From Paenibacillus sp. JCM 10914 (GTDB lineage Bacteria > Bacillota > Bacilli > Paenibacillales > Paenibacillaceae): 64,000 bases of DNA. This document shows, piece by piece, positions 1 through 10,303 of the stretch. The stretch lies in assembly GCF_001315105.1 (NCBI RefSeq), contig NZ_BAZR01000005.1, positions 186,001 through 250,000 on the forward strand, in the 5' to 3' direction. Every line of letters starts with the position of its first letter. Within the stretch, counting starts at the first letter, position 1. Position numbers and translations under genes: made by a program. The notes under the pieces were generated by a model that made no database searches, was not told where the DNA came from, and saw only the letters and a list, made by a program, of their open reading frames with translations.

Positions 1-357
1 ACAACGTTCAAATATACCGATTTGCAGCTGGATCGGAACCAGATTGGCCGTGATGAAACCGTACAAGTATCCGTGATCGTAACGAATACCGGACAAAGAG
101 CTGGCGAGGAAACCGCGCAGCTGTATATCCGTGATTTGGTTGCAAGCACTACCCGGCCGGTCAAAGAGTTGAAGGGATTCCGCAAGCTGCAGCTGCAGCC
201 TGGAGAAAGCCAGACGGTACATTTTAGGCTTGGACGTGAAGAACTTGGGCTGCTTGATGAAAGGCTTGAGTTTACGGTAGAGCCCGGGAAGTTTCATGTC
301 TGGGTCGGACCACATTCTGAAGATGGATTACAGGCTGAGCTCGTGGTTGTTAAATAA
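1..357 (+). CDS. Glycoside hydrolase family 3 protein, C-terminal fragment
   Basis: The reading frame is open from base 1, so this is only the last 118 residues of a gene that begins before the window. The visible part reads as the fibronectin type III-like domain that closes many GH3 beta-glucosidases and beta-xylosidases: it opens with TTFKYTDLQL, has the VTNTGQRAGEE strand typical of this domain, then RPVKELKGFRK and a late LDERLEFTVEPGKFHVWVG stretch. No catalytic residues lie in the window, so the substrate cannot be stated. It ends 25 bases before the debranching-type glucosidase and may share its transcript, which would put two intracellular glucan-trimming enzymes together. No signal can be judged because the start is missing. 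Confidence 0.85.
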   Translation, partial: TTFKYTDLQLDRNQIGRDETVQVSVIVTNTGQRAGEETAQLYIRDLVASTTRPVKELKGFRKLQLQPGESQTVHFRLGREELGLLDERLEFTVEPGKFHVWVGPHSEDGLQAELVVVK

Positions 358-382
358 ACCGGAATAGAAGGGGGATTCATAC

Positions 383-2464
383 ATGGACTATCGTGTTATC
401 AAGGAAGGAGATTTGTTCTTCCTGACCGGGCTTAATGGCGATATCGTATCTGGAGATGATCAAGGTCATGGTTTGTATACGAAAGATACACGTTTCTTGA
501 GTCGGATGGAGGTGCACATCGATGGCGAGAAGCCGTCGCTATTATCCTCTACAGGAGACAAGAGTTATGTTGCTTCATTCCGCCTGATGAAGGAAGCCAA
601 GGATGAGGGCGTCATTGAATTGCATCGGGAGCGTTTCATCTATAATGGCATCTTGTACGAGCGTTGTACGCTGACCAATTATTTTATAACGGATTCGAAT
701 ATCGAGTTCGCGGTTTCCTTTGATGCTGATTTTCAAGATATGTTCTTGGTTCGTAAATACCGTACCGGGGAAGTTGGCAAGATGGAGGGTATTCTAACAG
801 GGGATCAGGATATAACACTGGCCTATGTCGGAGCGGATCACTTGAGAAGACAGACCCGTATTTCCTGGGATGCGGACGGCGGTCAAGCCGATGAGAGCGG
901 AACGGTCTCGTTCCCGTTGTCACTGAAGCCTCAAGAGCAGAAGATCATTACATTCTTCATCATGCCGATAACAGAGCAGCATCCCGTTACGGAGCCGCTG
1001 ACCTATGAGGAGGGGCTGAATGAACTAGAAGTCTCCTATGAAGAGTGGTACGGAAACAGTTCACGGGTTCAGTCGGATTCTACGCTATTTAGCGGCTTAT
1101 ATCAGAGAGGGCTTCAAGATCTGCGCATGCTGACCACCGATGTGGGCTTCGGCGATACAACGGTAGCAGGACTGCCGTGGTTCGCGGTTCCATTCGGCAG
1201 GGACAGCTTGATCACGGCCCTGTTCATGCTTCCGGTGAACCCGCAACATGCCAAAGGAACCTTGAGAACACTGGCAGCTTATCAAGGTGAGAAGACGGAT
1301 CCTTGGCGGGACGAGCAGCCGGGCAAAATTATGCACGAGATTCGATTCGGAGAGCTTGTCACGACGAATCAATCTCCATTCTCGCCTTACTACGGTACCA
1401 TCGATTCCACGCCGTTATTCCTGGCGCTGATCGGCGAGTATTACCGTTGGACTGGCGATATTTCCTTGGCAGAGGAGCTGAAGCCGAACATGCTGCGTGC
1501 ATTGGATTATATTGATGCTGCACTTGAAGCAGGTTCTGGCTTCATGGCATACAAGCAAGAGGCCGAGAAAGGCTTCCCGAACCAGGGTTGGAAAGATTCC
1601 GCTAATTCCATCATTCATGAGAATAGGGAATATGCACGGTCGCCTATTGCTTTGTCTGAAGTTCAGGGGTATGTGTACCAAGCGAAGACATCCCTGGCTC
1701 CCGTGTTCGTGGAGTTGGGCGAGCATGATCTGGCCCACAAGCTGGAGACAGAAGCCGAAGAGCTTCGTGTCCGATTCGAATCAGCCTTCTGGATGGAGGA
1801 TGAACAGTGTTATGCGATTGCGCTTGATAGCGATTTGCGTCAAGTCCGCAGCGTTACCTCGAATCCCGGACACGTGCTCATGAGTGGATTGCCGGAAGCT
1901 AGCCGTGCCAAAGCCCAATCTGAGCGGATGCTACAGGATGACATGTTCAATGGATATGGTATTCGTACGATGAGCACAGGCTCCGCCGGATACTATCCGA
2001 TAAGCTATCACAACGGCAGCGTGTGGCCGCATGACAATGGAATGATCCTGCTGGGACTTGGCAAGCAGGGATTCAAGGACGAAGCAGGCAAGGTCATTTC
2101 CGGCCTGCTGCAAGCTTCTGTGCATTTTGAATACCAACGTCTGCCGGAACTGTTCTGCGGGCATGATGGGGAATTAGGCCATCCGGTTCCATACCCGACG
2201 ACCTGCTCGCCGCAGGCTTGGGCGGCAGGTACTTCGATTGTCTTCCTGCAAGCGATGCTCGGATTGTATCCGAACGCGGCGAAGCGCGAAATCGCACTGT
2301 CTCCGTTTCTGCCGGAAGGAATGAACGAGCTGAAGGCCGAGCGGATTGCGATTGGAAGCGGCCATTTGTCCGTAAGTGTTGTGCGTGATGCTGACGGCAG
2401 CACGTTCAACGTGGAAGTGCTTGAGAATACCACCGGATATCAGCTGGTGGGTGACATCGGATAG
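383..2464 (+). CDS. Amylo-alpha-1,6-glucosidase / glycogen-debranching-type protein
   Basis: A 693-residue cytoplasmic protein without signal peptide. The first ~200 residues match the N-terminal beta-sandwich of bacterial debranching-type enzymes (GLNGDIVSGDDQGHGLYTKDTRF region). The rest is an (alpha/alpha)6 barrel with the hallmark PWFAVPFGRDSLI around residue 270, TIDSTPLFL, and SVWPHDNGMILLGL near residue 550. Families of this kind hydrolyse alpha-1,6 branches or related alpha-glucosides; the exact substrate is inferred, not proven. The ATG is preceded by GAAGGGGGATT at a good distance. It lies 25 bases after the GH3 gene and is followed by a clear terminator, so the two probably form the end of one operon. 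Confidence 0.85.
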   Translation: MDYRVIKEGDLFFLTGLNGDIVSGDDQGHGLYTKDTRFLSRMEVHIDGEKPSLLSSTGDKSYVASFRLMKEAKDEGVIELHRERFIYNGILYERCTLTNYFITDSNIEFAVSFDADFQDMFLVRKYRTGEVGKMEGILTGDQDITLAYVGADHLRRQTRISWDADGGQADESGTVSFPLSLKPQEQKIITFFIMPITEQHPVTEPLTYEEGLNELEVSYEEWYGNSSRVQSDSTLFSGLYQRGLQDLRMLTTDVGFGDTTVAGLPWFAVPFGRDSLITALFMLPVNPQHAKGTLRTLAAYQGEKTDPWRDEQPGKIMHEIRFGELVTTNQSPFSPYYGTIDSTPLFLALIGEYYRWTGDISLAEELKPNMLRALDYIDAALEAGSGFMAYKQEAEKGFPNQGWKDSANSIIHENREYARSPIALSEVQGYVYQAKTSLAPVFVELGEHDLAHKLETEAEELRVRFESAFWMEDEQCYAIALDSDLRQVRSVTSNPGHVLMSGLPEASRAKAQSERMLQDDMFNGYGIRTMSTGSAGYYPISYHNGSVWPHDNGMILLGLGKQGFKDEAGKVISGLLQASVHFEYQRLPELFCGHDGELGHPVPYPTTCSPQAWAAGTSIVFLQAMLGLYPNAAKREIALSPFLPEGMNELKAERIAIGSGHLSVSVVRDADGSTFNVEVLENTTGYQLVGDIG

Positions 2465-2479
2465 TCACGTAGTTGTGAA

Positions 2480-2520
2480 GCAACCCGACTCTTAGCTATT
2501 GAGGGTCGGGTTGCTTTTTT
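2480..2520 (+). terminator. Rho-independent terminator after the debranching gene
   Basis: A 10-bp stem GCAACCCGAC / GTCGGGTTGC closes a 15-base loop and is followed by six T. It ends the GH3-debranching transcript. Confidence 0.9.
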
Positions 2521-2522
2521 GA

Positions 2523-2552
2523 TTGAATAAATAGGAACATATGTTCTATAAT
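2523..2552 (+). promoter_or_regulatory. Promoter with LexA (SOS) box for the DinB-family gene
   Basis: TTGAAT (2523-2528) and TATAAT (2547-2552) form a good sigma-A promoter with an 18-base spacer. The spacer contains the perfect palindrome GAACATATGTTC (2535-2546), the core of the Gram-positive LexA/DinR box (consensus CGAACNNNNGTTCG; only the outermost bases differ). A repressor bound here would cover the spacer and touch the -10, so the downstream gene should be SOS-inducible. The motif is seen directly; LexA control is inferred from the known consensus. Confidence 0.8.
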
Positions 2553-2604
2553 ATTGAAGTGAATCGAATCGATCACTGGATCTAAATCGGATTGGAGAGA
2601 ACAT

Positions 2605-3075
2605 ATGAATTCCTATTGTACATATGCATTACATCAGATTGAGGTGGCTGTCGTTTCGATGGTTGCAATCATCGATAGGCTCGATGAAGGGGATTTGCTC
2701 ATGAAGCCGACGGAGGGTAAACATTCTGTCGGAGAGCTGCTCCAGCATATCGCAGTCGTCTGCCGGGCTGATTTTCTCATTTCGGGCGGAGCTAATCAGA
2801 CAGAGATGAGCGCTTATTACGCGGGTTTGTCGTTCAATAACCTGAAGGACATACAAACTGAATTACTAAGCAGTTATTCGTATCTGGAGCAGGCATTCCG
2901 AGAGATGACAGAAGAGGAGCTCCATCAGGAGATGAAGTCCTACTGGGGAGTCACCTATTCGAGGTATGAATGGCTGCTCGAAATCGTGGGGCATCTGTAT
3001 CACCATCGAGGGCAACTGCATGCGATGCTGGTCCACTGTAATGGGAAAGACCCGCAGGTTCCCCTATTTGAATAG
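2605..3075 (+). CDS. DinB-family protein
   Basis: A 156-residue four-helix-bundle protein of the DinB/YfiT type. It shows the family pattern of spaced histidines that bind a metal ion: one in KHSVGELLQHIA (about residues 40-52) and a pair in GHLYHHRGQLHAML near the C-terminus. Members have been linked to DNA-damage response or to thiol-dependent transferase chemistry; the precise reaction here is unknown. The start ATG follows TTGGAGAG at a normal spacing. The LexA-type box in its promoter fits the name-giving member of the family, the damage-inducible dinB of Bacillus subtilis. The gene is alone on its transcript. Confidence 0.85.
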   Translation: MNSYCTYALHQIEVAVVSMVAIIDRLDEGDLLMKPTEGKHSVGELLQHIAVVCRADFLISGGANQTEMSAYYAGLSFNNLKDIQTELLSSYSYLEQAFREMTEEELHQEMKSYWGVTYSRYEWLLEIVGHLYHHRGQLHAMLVHCNGKDPQVPLFE

Positions 3076-3431
3076 AAGATAGCGTTGTCCATCACGCAGT
3101 GCTCCTGTTGATGGACAGATCCGCTGGGAGGAACGCTTGTGGATAAAGCGTCTCCCAGCGCCCCCATAGAAACCCACACAATAAACATACAATCACGCAT
3201 ATCCAATTCATTTGGAAATCCTTTATAGTAATGACACAGCATGGAATGTTGGCATGGAACTGACATGTAGGACAATAATCACATCACCGAGGAGGTGGTA
3301 AGCTTCCAAGCAAGAGTAATCATGTAAGCGGATACACCTGCTTGTACGCCCTTGTGATCAGAGTGCAAACACGGCGTATACCAGTGATGTCAGCTATCGG
3401 AACGTCATCCGAATTTCAGGAGGTTGAATTA
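3076..3431. other. Intergenic region before the secreted glucanase
   Basis: No gene seen. It holds a GC-rich inverted repeat CGCTGGGAG (3122-3130) / CTCCCAGCG (3152-3160) with no T tract, possibly a weak terminator of the DinB transcript, and the cre site listed separately. The 3' part is the leader of the glucanase gene. Confidence 0.5.
3322..3336 (+). promoter_or_regulatory. cre site (CcpA operator) upstream of the GH87-like gene
   Basis: ATGTAAGCGGATACA fits the published cre consensus WTGNAARCGNWWWCA at every position. It lies about 95 bases before the start codon of the secreted glucanase, where CcpA-dependent glucose repression would be expected. Confidence 0.65.
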
Positions 3432-6400
3432 ATGAAATCCAGAAGGTTTATAAAGGATTTGAGACCTGCAGCAGTGTGTTTCCTTATCCTGATGCTCGTC
3501 TGGTCCCAGTTGGTGATCATCCGAATGCCGGCTTGGCGGAACGTGCTTTCGCTGAATCATCGGGGGCTGTCCAGTTCGACAACATCCGGATACAAGACGA
3601 AGACGTGGCACCAGGATCGGACGAGGTGAACGCTCAACCGGATGAAGCAGCGTCGGCACCCCTTAATGAGGCTGGGCCAGCACCCGCCGCATCAGATGCC
3701 GTGATTGCGGCAGAACCGGGCAATTTGGCTGCCGGCAAGAATATGACAGCCAGCTCTTATACTCAGACCTATGTAGCTTCTAACGCGAGTGATTCGAATC
3801 AAGCCACGTACTGGGAGAGTAACAACAACGCCTTCCCGCAATGGCTGCAAGTTGATCTTGCAGCGCCGCCAATGTGAATAAAGTCATCCTGAAGCTGCCG
3901 GCCAGCGGATGGGAGACACGCACGCAGACGTTGACGGTTCAAGGCAGCAGCAATGGCACCAACTTTACCAATCTGAACGCATCGGCCGCCTATACGTTCA
4001 ATCCGGCAGACGGCAACAAGGTGACGATCAATTTCACCGCGCAATCTGCGCGTTATGTACGATTGCTCTTTACGGCCAATAGCGCTTGGCCAGCCGGACA
4101 AATCTCCGAATTCGAGGTGTACGGTCAGACGGCGGGCGACACGCAGGCACCAACGGCGCCCGGCAATCTTGCCTACACGCAGCCCGCATCCGGCCAGATT
4201 CGGCTGACTTGGTCGGCTTCGACAGATAATGTTGGGGTGACCGGATACGATATCTATGCCAATAATACGCTCCGAGCAAGTGTAGCCGGCAATGTGCTGA
4301 CTTACACCGATAACCAGCCGACAACGGCTACGGTCAGTTACTACGTGACAGCCAAGGACGCCGCTGGCAATGTCTCTGCTGCCAGCAACACGGTAACCCG
4401 CGCGGGAAGCGGCAGCGGCACTGGGACGAACCTGGCGCTGAACAAGCCGATCACGGCATCATCGAATGAGTATATTTTTACAGCTTCTAACGCGAACGAC
4501 GGTAGTTTGACCACATACTGGGAGGGGGCCGGGGGGACTTACCCGAATACGCTGACCGTGGATCTTGGATCAAACGCGGATATCTCTTCGGTTGTGTTGA
4601 AGTTGAATCCGGATTCGCAGTGGAGTACGCGCACCCAGAATATCCAGATCCTTGGGCGCGATCAGGGCGCGACTTCCTTTACGAACCTTGTATCTGCAGC
4701 GAACTATACCTTTAATCCCGCGTCAGCCAATACCGTGACTATTCCGGTGACAGCCAAGGTTAGTGCTGTGCAGCTCAGAATCACCTCCAATACCGGTTCA
4801 TCGGGCGGTCAGATTGCGGAGTTTCAAGTAATCGGTACACCAGCCGCTAACCCCGATCTGACGATTACAGGGATGTCTTGGTCACCGGCGAACCCGATAG
4901 AAACCGATAGCATCGTCCTAACGGCTGTTGTCAAGAATATCGGCACGCTGCCTTCCGGGGCGACGACGGTCAATTTCTATCACGGCAATACGAAGCTCGG
5001 TACATCGAATGTGGCTGGCTTGGCAGCCGGCGCTTCAGCGAATGTGACGCTAAATCTTGGCGCGAAAGAAGCGGGAAGCTATTCGTTGTCGGCCAAGGTG
5101 GATGAGAACAATACAGTGATTGAGCAGAACGAAGCCAATAATAGTTACACACATCCGACTTCCATGGTCGTCACTCCTGTTCAAAGCTCCGATCTTGTGG
5201 CATCCACCAGTTGGTCACCGGGCAATCCGGCTGCAGGAAACAGCGTGAGTTTCACGGTAACCGTGAAGAACCAAGGAACGGCCGCCTCCGCTGGAGGAGC
5301 GCATAATATTACCGTGTCCCTGATCGATGCGAACAATAATAATGTTATCCGAACCTTTACCGGCGCTGTGAATGGTGTTATCGCTAGCGGCGCTTCCGCA
5401 CAACCGGTCAATCTAGGCAACTGGACGGCCGTGAACGGTAAGTATACCGTGAAGACGGAGGTCGCTGTAGATGCCAATGAGCTGCCGGTCAAACGGGATA
5501 ATAACATCTCTACGAGCTCGCTCTTCATCGGTCGTGGTGCCAATATGCCTTATGACATGTATGAAGCGGAAGATGCCGTAGTAGGTGGAGGGGCTACTGT
5601 CGTCGGACCGAACCGCATTATCGGAGACATTGCCGGCGAAGCATCCGGCCGTAAAGCAGTGACGCTGAACTCCACCGGCAGTTATGTGGAATTTACAACG
5701 AAAGCCAACACGAATACGCTGGTTACGCGCTTCTCCATCCCGGATGCGCCGGGCGGGGGAGGAATCGATGCGACTCTGAACGTCTATGTCAACGGCGTCT
5801 TTACCAAAACGTTGAATTTGACATCCAAATACGCGTGGCTCTATGGAGATGAAGCAAATCCAAGCAACAACCCGTCCGCAGGAGCGCCGCGCCATATTTA
5901 TGACGAAGCCAACCTAATGTTCGATACAACGATTCCGGCAGGCAGCAAGATCCGTTTGCAAAAGGATGCCGCCAACACAAGTCAATATGCCATAGACTTC
6001 ATTAATCTGGAGCAGGTGGCGGTTGTGCCGAATCCGGACCCGGCGAAATACGTCGTTCCGAATGGGTTCACCCATCAGGACGTGCAGAATGCGCTTGACC
6101 GATTCCGGATGGATACGACGGGCAATCTGGTGGGCGTCTATCTTCCTGCCGGAACCTATCAGACCTCCAACAAGTTTCAGGTTTATGGCAAACCGGTGAA
6201 GATCATAGGAGCTGGCCCGTGGTATACGAGGTTTACTGCACCAGCTTCGCAGAACAACACGGACATCGGATTTACCATAAACTCCACCGCAAACGGATCG
6301 ACCTTTGCGAATTTCGCCTACTTCGGCAACTATACTTCGCGTATCGACGGTCCGGGCAAGGTGTTCGATTTCTCGAACGTTGCCAACATCACCATCGATA

Positions 6401-7215
6401 ACATCTGGACCGAGCATCAGGTATGCATGTATTGGGGAGCCAACACGGACAACATGAAGATCACCAATTCCCGAATCCGCAACGTGTTTGCCGACGGCAT
6501 CAACATGACCAATGGCAGCTCGAATAACCTCGTCAGCAATATCGAAGCTCGCTCGACGGGGGATGACAGCTTTGCGCTGTTCTCGGCCATTGATTCGGGA
6601 GGATCGGATCAGACGGGCAACGTATACGAGAACCTGACGTCCCTGTTAACCTGGCGGGCAGCCGGACTTGCGGTGTACGGCGGATATGGAAATACGTTCC
6701 GCAACATTTATATCGCTGATACGCTGTGTTACTCGGGCGTGACGATCAGCTCGCTGGATTTCGGTTACCCTATGAACGGCTTTGGCGCTTCGCCTCAAAC
6801 CCGTTTCGAGAATATCTCCATCGTTCGGGCAGGCGGACATTTCTGGGGCCAGCAGACCTTCCCGGCGATGTGGCTGTTCTCGGCCTCCAAGGTGTTCCAG
6901 GGCATTCGCGTAACGGACGTAGATATTATCGATCCAACGTACCACGGCATCATGTTCCAGACGAACTATGTAGGAGGACAGCCGCAATTCCCGGTAACGG
7001 ATACGATCTTCACGAATATCACCATCTCCGGGGCGAAAAAGAGCGGTGACGCATTTGACGCCAAATCCGGCGTAGGGATCTGGGTTAACGAAATGGCGGA
7101 GCCGGGTCAGGGTCCAGCGGTTGGCAGCGTGACCTTCAATAACTTGAAGATCACCGACACCGTTACGCCAATCAAGAATAATACATCGACGTTTACGATT
7201 CATGTAAATCCTTAG
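3432..7215 (+). CDS. Secreted GH87-like alpha-1,3-glucanase/mycodextranase (two frameshifts in this sequence)
   Basis: With two single G restored, near 3512 (CAGTTGGTGAT) and near 3857 (GATCTTGCAGC, giving a normal DLGSAANVNKV), the frame runs 1,261 residues. It begins with a signal peptide (MKSRRFIKDLRP, hydrophobic core, AERAFA cleavage region). Domain order: discoidin/F5-8C-like domain, Fn3 domain (APTAPGNLAYT), second discoidin-like domain (NLALNKPITASS), two CARDB-type domains, a CBM6/35-like domain (YEAEDAVVGGG), then a C-terminal right-handed beta-helix. The helix carries FADGIN and, 25 residues later, TGDDSFAL, matching the catalytic Asp arrangement of GH87 enzymes, which cut alpha-1,3-glucan. 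The architecture recalls the alpha-1,3-glucanases of Bacillus circulans and Paenibacillus. A GH28-like enzyme is a weaker alternative. Start ATG follows CAGGAGGTTGAATTA. Confidence 0.75.
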
Positions 7216-7220
7216 TATGT

Positions 7221-7269
7221 TACCGCCCGTCTATCCGCTTTAAAGCGATATGACGGGCGGTATTTTTTT
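7221..7269 (+). terminator. Rho-independent terminator after the GH87-like gene
   Basis: An 11-bp perfect stem TACCGCCCGTC / GACGGGCGGTA with a 20-base loop, followed by seven T. Confidence 0.9.
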
Positions 7270-7650
7270 AGCCTCAACGGATAATGAGTTCAGGATAATT
7301 TCTTCCATATAAGTTCAACGCGGTTTACCTCCCACAAATACAATATTGTTGTCAAGGTTTTTTGCCCAGAATCGATAAGGTTTATGTGTATTCTGCCTTT
7401 GCTGTAAAATGGTAGGCTAAGTTAAGCCAGCCACGACGGAGGATAGCAATCAATAAGAAATCATAACTGTCGTTGTTTGGTATACTTGCAGATCTACCAG
7501 TAGGTGGACTTGTAGAAAATCATGAATTTAGTTTTAAGAATAAACCGAGGGATTTATCTTTCTGTAAATAGACCGTATGAATTCGAATACTATACACGTC
7601 ATTATATATAGCAACACCAATTCATTTTAAAAGCGAGGTGAGTTTAACAA
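7270..7650. other. Intergenic region before the sigma-factor operon
   Basis: About 380 bases, richer in A and T than the flanking genes. No convincing ORF, RNA or repeat was found; it presumably carries the promoter of the sigma-factor operon, but I could not fix a single promoter with confidence. Confidence 0.4.
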
Positions 7651-8634
7651 GTGGATCTGCATGATATGGGAAGGGAAGCAAAAAAATTATACGCTTCCTT
7701 TATTCAGTCGATTGATGAGTACAGACCCGCTTTATGGAGGTATTGCTTGCATCTGACTTCCAATGTGTGGGATGCGGAAGATCTGATGCAGGAAACGTTA
7801 ATGAAGGCATTCGCTTCATTAGGACAAATCAGGTATTCCTTTATGCCTAAATCCTACTTGTTTCGCATTGCCTCCAATCTATGGATCGATCAACGCAGGA
7901 AAATGCAGCCGATTGAAACCAGTCCATTGCAGGAGAACAGTGAATCTATGGCTGCACAGCAGGATAATAGCCTCCATGTACTTGAAGAAATCGAAATACT
8001 GGTAAGCACCTTACCATCACGACAGATTGTAGTGGTTCTGCTAATGGAAGTGTTTGATTTTACTGGTAGGGAGGTAGCCGAAATGCTGCAAACTACTGAA
8101 GGAGCTGTTCATGCGTTGCTTGCAAGAGCAAGAGGGAGCCTCAAGTCCATTCACCAAGGTAATCAACCTGATAAGAGAAGGATTTCGGCTGCGAAAGATC
8201 AGCCACTTATTGCTAGTTATGTACAAGCCTTTCATCATAAAGATATGGAGAGGTTGGTAGATTTGTATGCAGAGCATGCGGAAATTCACCTGCTCAACAC
8301 AGGAATCGTCAGAGGCAAAGATTCTATTAAATCTACTATGAATTGGGCATCCTTTCCGGAATCCTTTCACACTGATTGGAGATGGATATGGGGAAAGCCC
8401 GTTATTGTCCATATTGCGGATAGAAGAAATAGCCAGACCTTGTGGCGAGCGCAAATTCTTGAATACGAAGAAGAAAAAGTAGTGATGGATAAAAACTACT
8501 TTTTCTGTAAGGAAGTCATGCTGGCAATAGCGGATCAACTACAACTGCCTGTTGATCCAGATACACAATCGCATTATGAACAGCCTTGGAAATATTCAAG
8601 TTCATGCCCGATTGGGCAAAGTACGAATGAATAA
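7651..8634 (+). CDS. ECF-type RNA polymerase sigma factor with SnoaL-like C-terminal domain
   Basis: A 327-residue protein. Residues ~15-85 are sigma region 2 (RYCLHLTSNVWDAEDLMQET, then YLFRIASNLWIDQRR), and ~120-165 are region 4 with its helix-turn-helix (LPSRQIVVVLLMEVFDFTG, REVAEMLQTTEGAVHALLAR). The last ~140 residues resemble a SnoaL/NTF2-like fold (YVQAFHHKDMERLVDLYAEH), as in SigJ/ECF41-type factors, where this tail replaces a separate anti-sigma protein and tunes activity. The GTG start follows GCGAGGTGAG. It is the first gene of a run with an efflux pump 21 bases after its stop and a small monooxygenase, which suggests that it controls its own detoxification operon. Confidence 0.85.
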   Translation: MDLHDMGREAKKLYASFIQSIDEYRPALWRYCLHLTSNVWDAEDLMQETLMKAFASLGQIRYSFMPKSYLFRIASNLWIDQRRKMQPIETSPLQENSESMAAQQDNSLHVLEEIEILVSTLPSRQIVVVLLMEVFDFTGREVAEMLQTTEGAVHALLARARGSLKSIHQGNQPDKRRISAAKDQPLIASYVQAFHHKDMERLVDLYAEHAEIHLLNTGIVRGKDSIKSTMNWASFPESFHTDWRWIWGKPVIVHIADRRNSQTLWRAQILEYEEEKVVMDKNYFFCKEVMLAIADQLQLPVDPDTQSHYEQPWKYSSSCPIGQSTNE

Positions 8635-8655
8635 ATTAAAGAGGTGGATAAGCGT

Positions 8656-10203
8656 TTGATAGAACAATCTCAAAAAGAAGAAATATTGGATTCATCCAGA
8701 GAAGCAGTACGTCAAGCTGGGAAACGGGAATGGTTAGGACTGGCAGTTTTGGCTCTGCCTACACTTTTGTTATCCATAGATTTAAGCGTTCTTCATTTAG
8801 CCCTTCCGCATCTAAGCGCAGATCTTGGAGCGAATAGCACTCAGTTGCTGTGGATCACAGACATTTATGGTTTTATGATCGCGGGTTTATTGATTACGAT
8901 GGGTACTTTAGGAGATAGGATCGGACGGAGGAAGCTGCTGATGATTGGTGCCGCAGCTTTTGGAGTGGCTTCGGTATTTGCTGCGTATTCCACAAGTCCT
9001 GAAATGCTGATTGTTACCCGGGCATTAATGGGAGTGGCCGGGGCGACGTTGATGCCATCGACCTTGTCTTTGATAAGTAGTATGTTTGGGGACCCCAAAC
9101 AGCGGGGAATGGCTATCGCCGTATGGATGAGCTGTTTTATGGGAGGAATGGCATTCGGTCCAGTCGTAGGAGGTGTATTTATAGAGTGGTTCTGGTGGGG
9201 AGCGGTCTTTCTGCTTGGTGTCCCTGTGATGTTGCTTCTACTGGCAGTCGCACCATTCCTGCTGCCAGAATATCGAAATGCTGACGCTGGCAAGCTCGAC
9301 TTAATTAGCGTAGCTTTGCTGCTTGCTACGATCTTACCTATCATTTATGGCTTGAAAGAGCTAGCGAGACATGGTCTACAGATAGATACGGCAGTAGTTG
9401 CTGTAATTGGTGTGCTTTGCGGAATCCTTTTCTGCTTCCGTCAACTCCGGCTCACTCATCCGCTTATGGATTTGCGCCTATTCGAAAACCGTACCTTTAG
9501 TGCTGCTTTATTTATTTCACTAGTTGTCGGAGCCGTTCAGGGTGGGATCTTGTTTCTTGTTAATCTTTATCTTCAATTAGTAGAAGGACTCTCGCCATTA
9601 AGAGCAGGGCTATGGCTGATTCCCTCTTCGCTTGCGATGATTGTTGCTACGATGCTTGCACCGCTACTTGTGAAGCGAGTTCGCCCGGCCTTTGTCATTG
9701 CGGCTGGATTGACTATATCGTCCGCAGGCTATCTCATTCTAAGTCAGTTGGAAACAAGCAGTGGAATAGCGGTTGCTATTATCGGTGTGATTTTGGTTAT
9801 GATGGGGGTAGGTCCAATGGGTGCTCTAGCGACAGATCTAATTGTCGGATCGGCTCCGCCTGATAAAGCGGGATCTGCAGCGGCAATATCAGAGAGTGGT
9901 GCGGAATTTGGTGTTTCTTTAGGAGTGGCCGTTTTGGGGAGTGTGGGGGCAGCTTTCTATCGTCGGGAAGTTCTAATCCCAGGAGGAATTTCGATGGAAT
10001 CGGCGGAAAGGGCCACTGAAAACATCATCGGCGCAGTGTCCGTTGCTGAACAACTACCGGATCCACTCAGTTCTGAATTGCTTGTCTCTTCCGGAGAAGC
10101 TTTTATTTCTGGCTTGAATGTAACAGCTCTTTTCAGCACTGTTATTTTTATTTCACTTGCCTTGGTCTCGATTGTCTTGCTTAGGCAGGTGCGCCCCAGC
10201 TAG
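8656..10203 (+). CDS. MFS drug-efflux transporter, DHA2 (EmrB/QacA/SmvA-like) family
   Basis: About 515 residues with some 14 predicted membrane helices. The signatures are family-typical: LSIDLSVLHLALPHL in helix 1 (an acidic residue in the first helix, as in QacA/SmvA), GDRIGRRKLLMIG between helices 2 and 3, and the proton-antiporter motif region MGGMAFGPVVGG in helix 5. Such pumps expel cationic drugs and disinfectants using the proton gradient. I prefer the TTG at 8656 because AGAGGTGG (8640-8647) sits eight bases before it; the in-frame GTG at 8644 overlaps that site. It lies directly after the sigma factor, so pump expression may be sigma-dependent. Confidence 0.85.
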   Translation: MIEQSQKEEILDSSREAVRQAGKREWLGLAVLALPTLLLSIDLSVLHLALPHLSADLGANSTQLLWITDIYGFMIAGLLITMGTLGDRIGRRKLLMIGAAAFGVASVFAAYSTSPEMLIVTRALMGVAGATLMPSTLSLISSMFGDPKQRGMAIAVWMSCFMGGMAFGPVVGGVFIEWFWWGAVFLLGVPVMLLLLAVAPFLLPEYRNADAGKLDLISVALLLATILPIIYGLKELARHGLQIDTAVVAVIGVLCGILFCFRQLRLTHPLMDLRLFENRTFSAALFISLVVGAVQGGILFLVNLYLQLVEGLSPLRAGLWLIPSSLAMIVATMLAPLLVKRVRPAFVIAAGLTISSAGYLILSQLETSSGIAVAIIGVILVMMGVGPMGALATDLIVGSAPPDKAGSAAAISESGAEFGVSLGVAVLGSVGAAFYRREVLIPGGISMESAERATENIIGAVSVAEQLPDPLSSELLVSSGEAFISGLNVTALFSTVIFISLALVSIVLLRQVRPS

Positions 10204-10303
10204 AATATTCTTAAAATGAGTAGATACTTAGTGCCAACAGATCCATTGGATTAACCCTTTACCGGAATCCATAACCCTAATAAAATAAGGAGGCTCTTAG
10301 AAA

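Noticed and set aside
1931..2433. Long minus-strand frames inside the debranching gene and similar overlaps elsewhere
   Set aside because: They mirror well-supported coding genes, lack ribosome sites and give low-complexity Arg/Ser/Pro-rich products.
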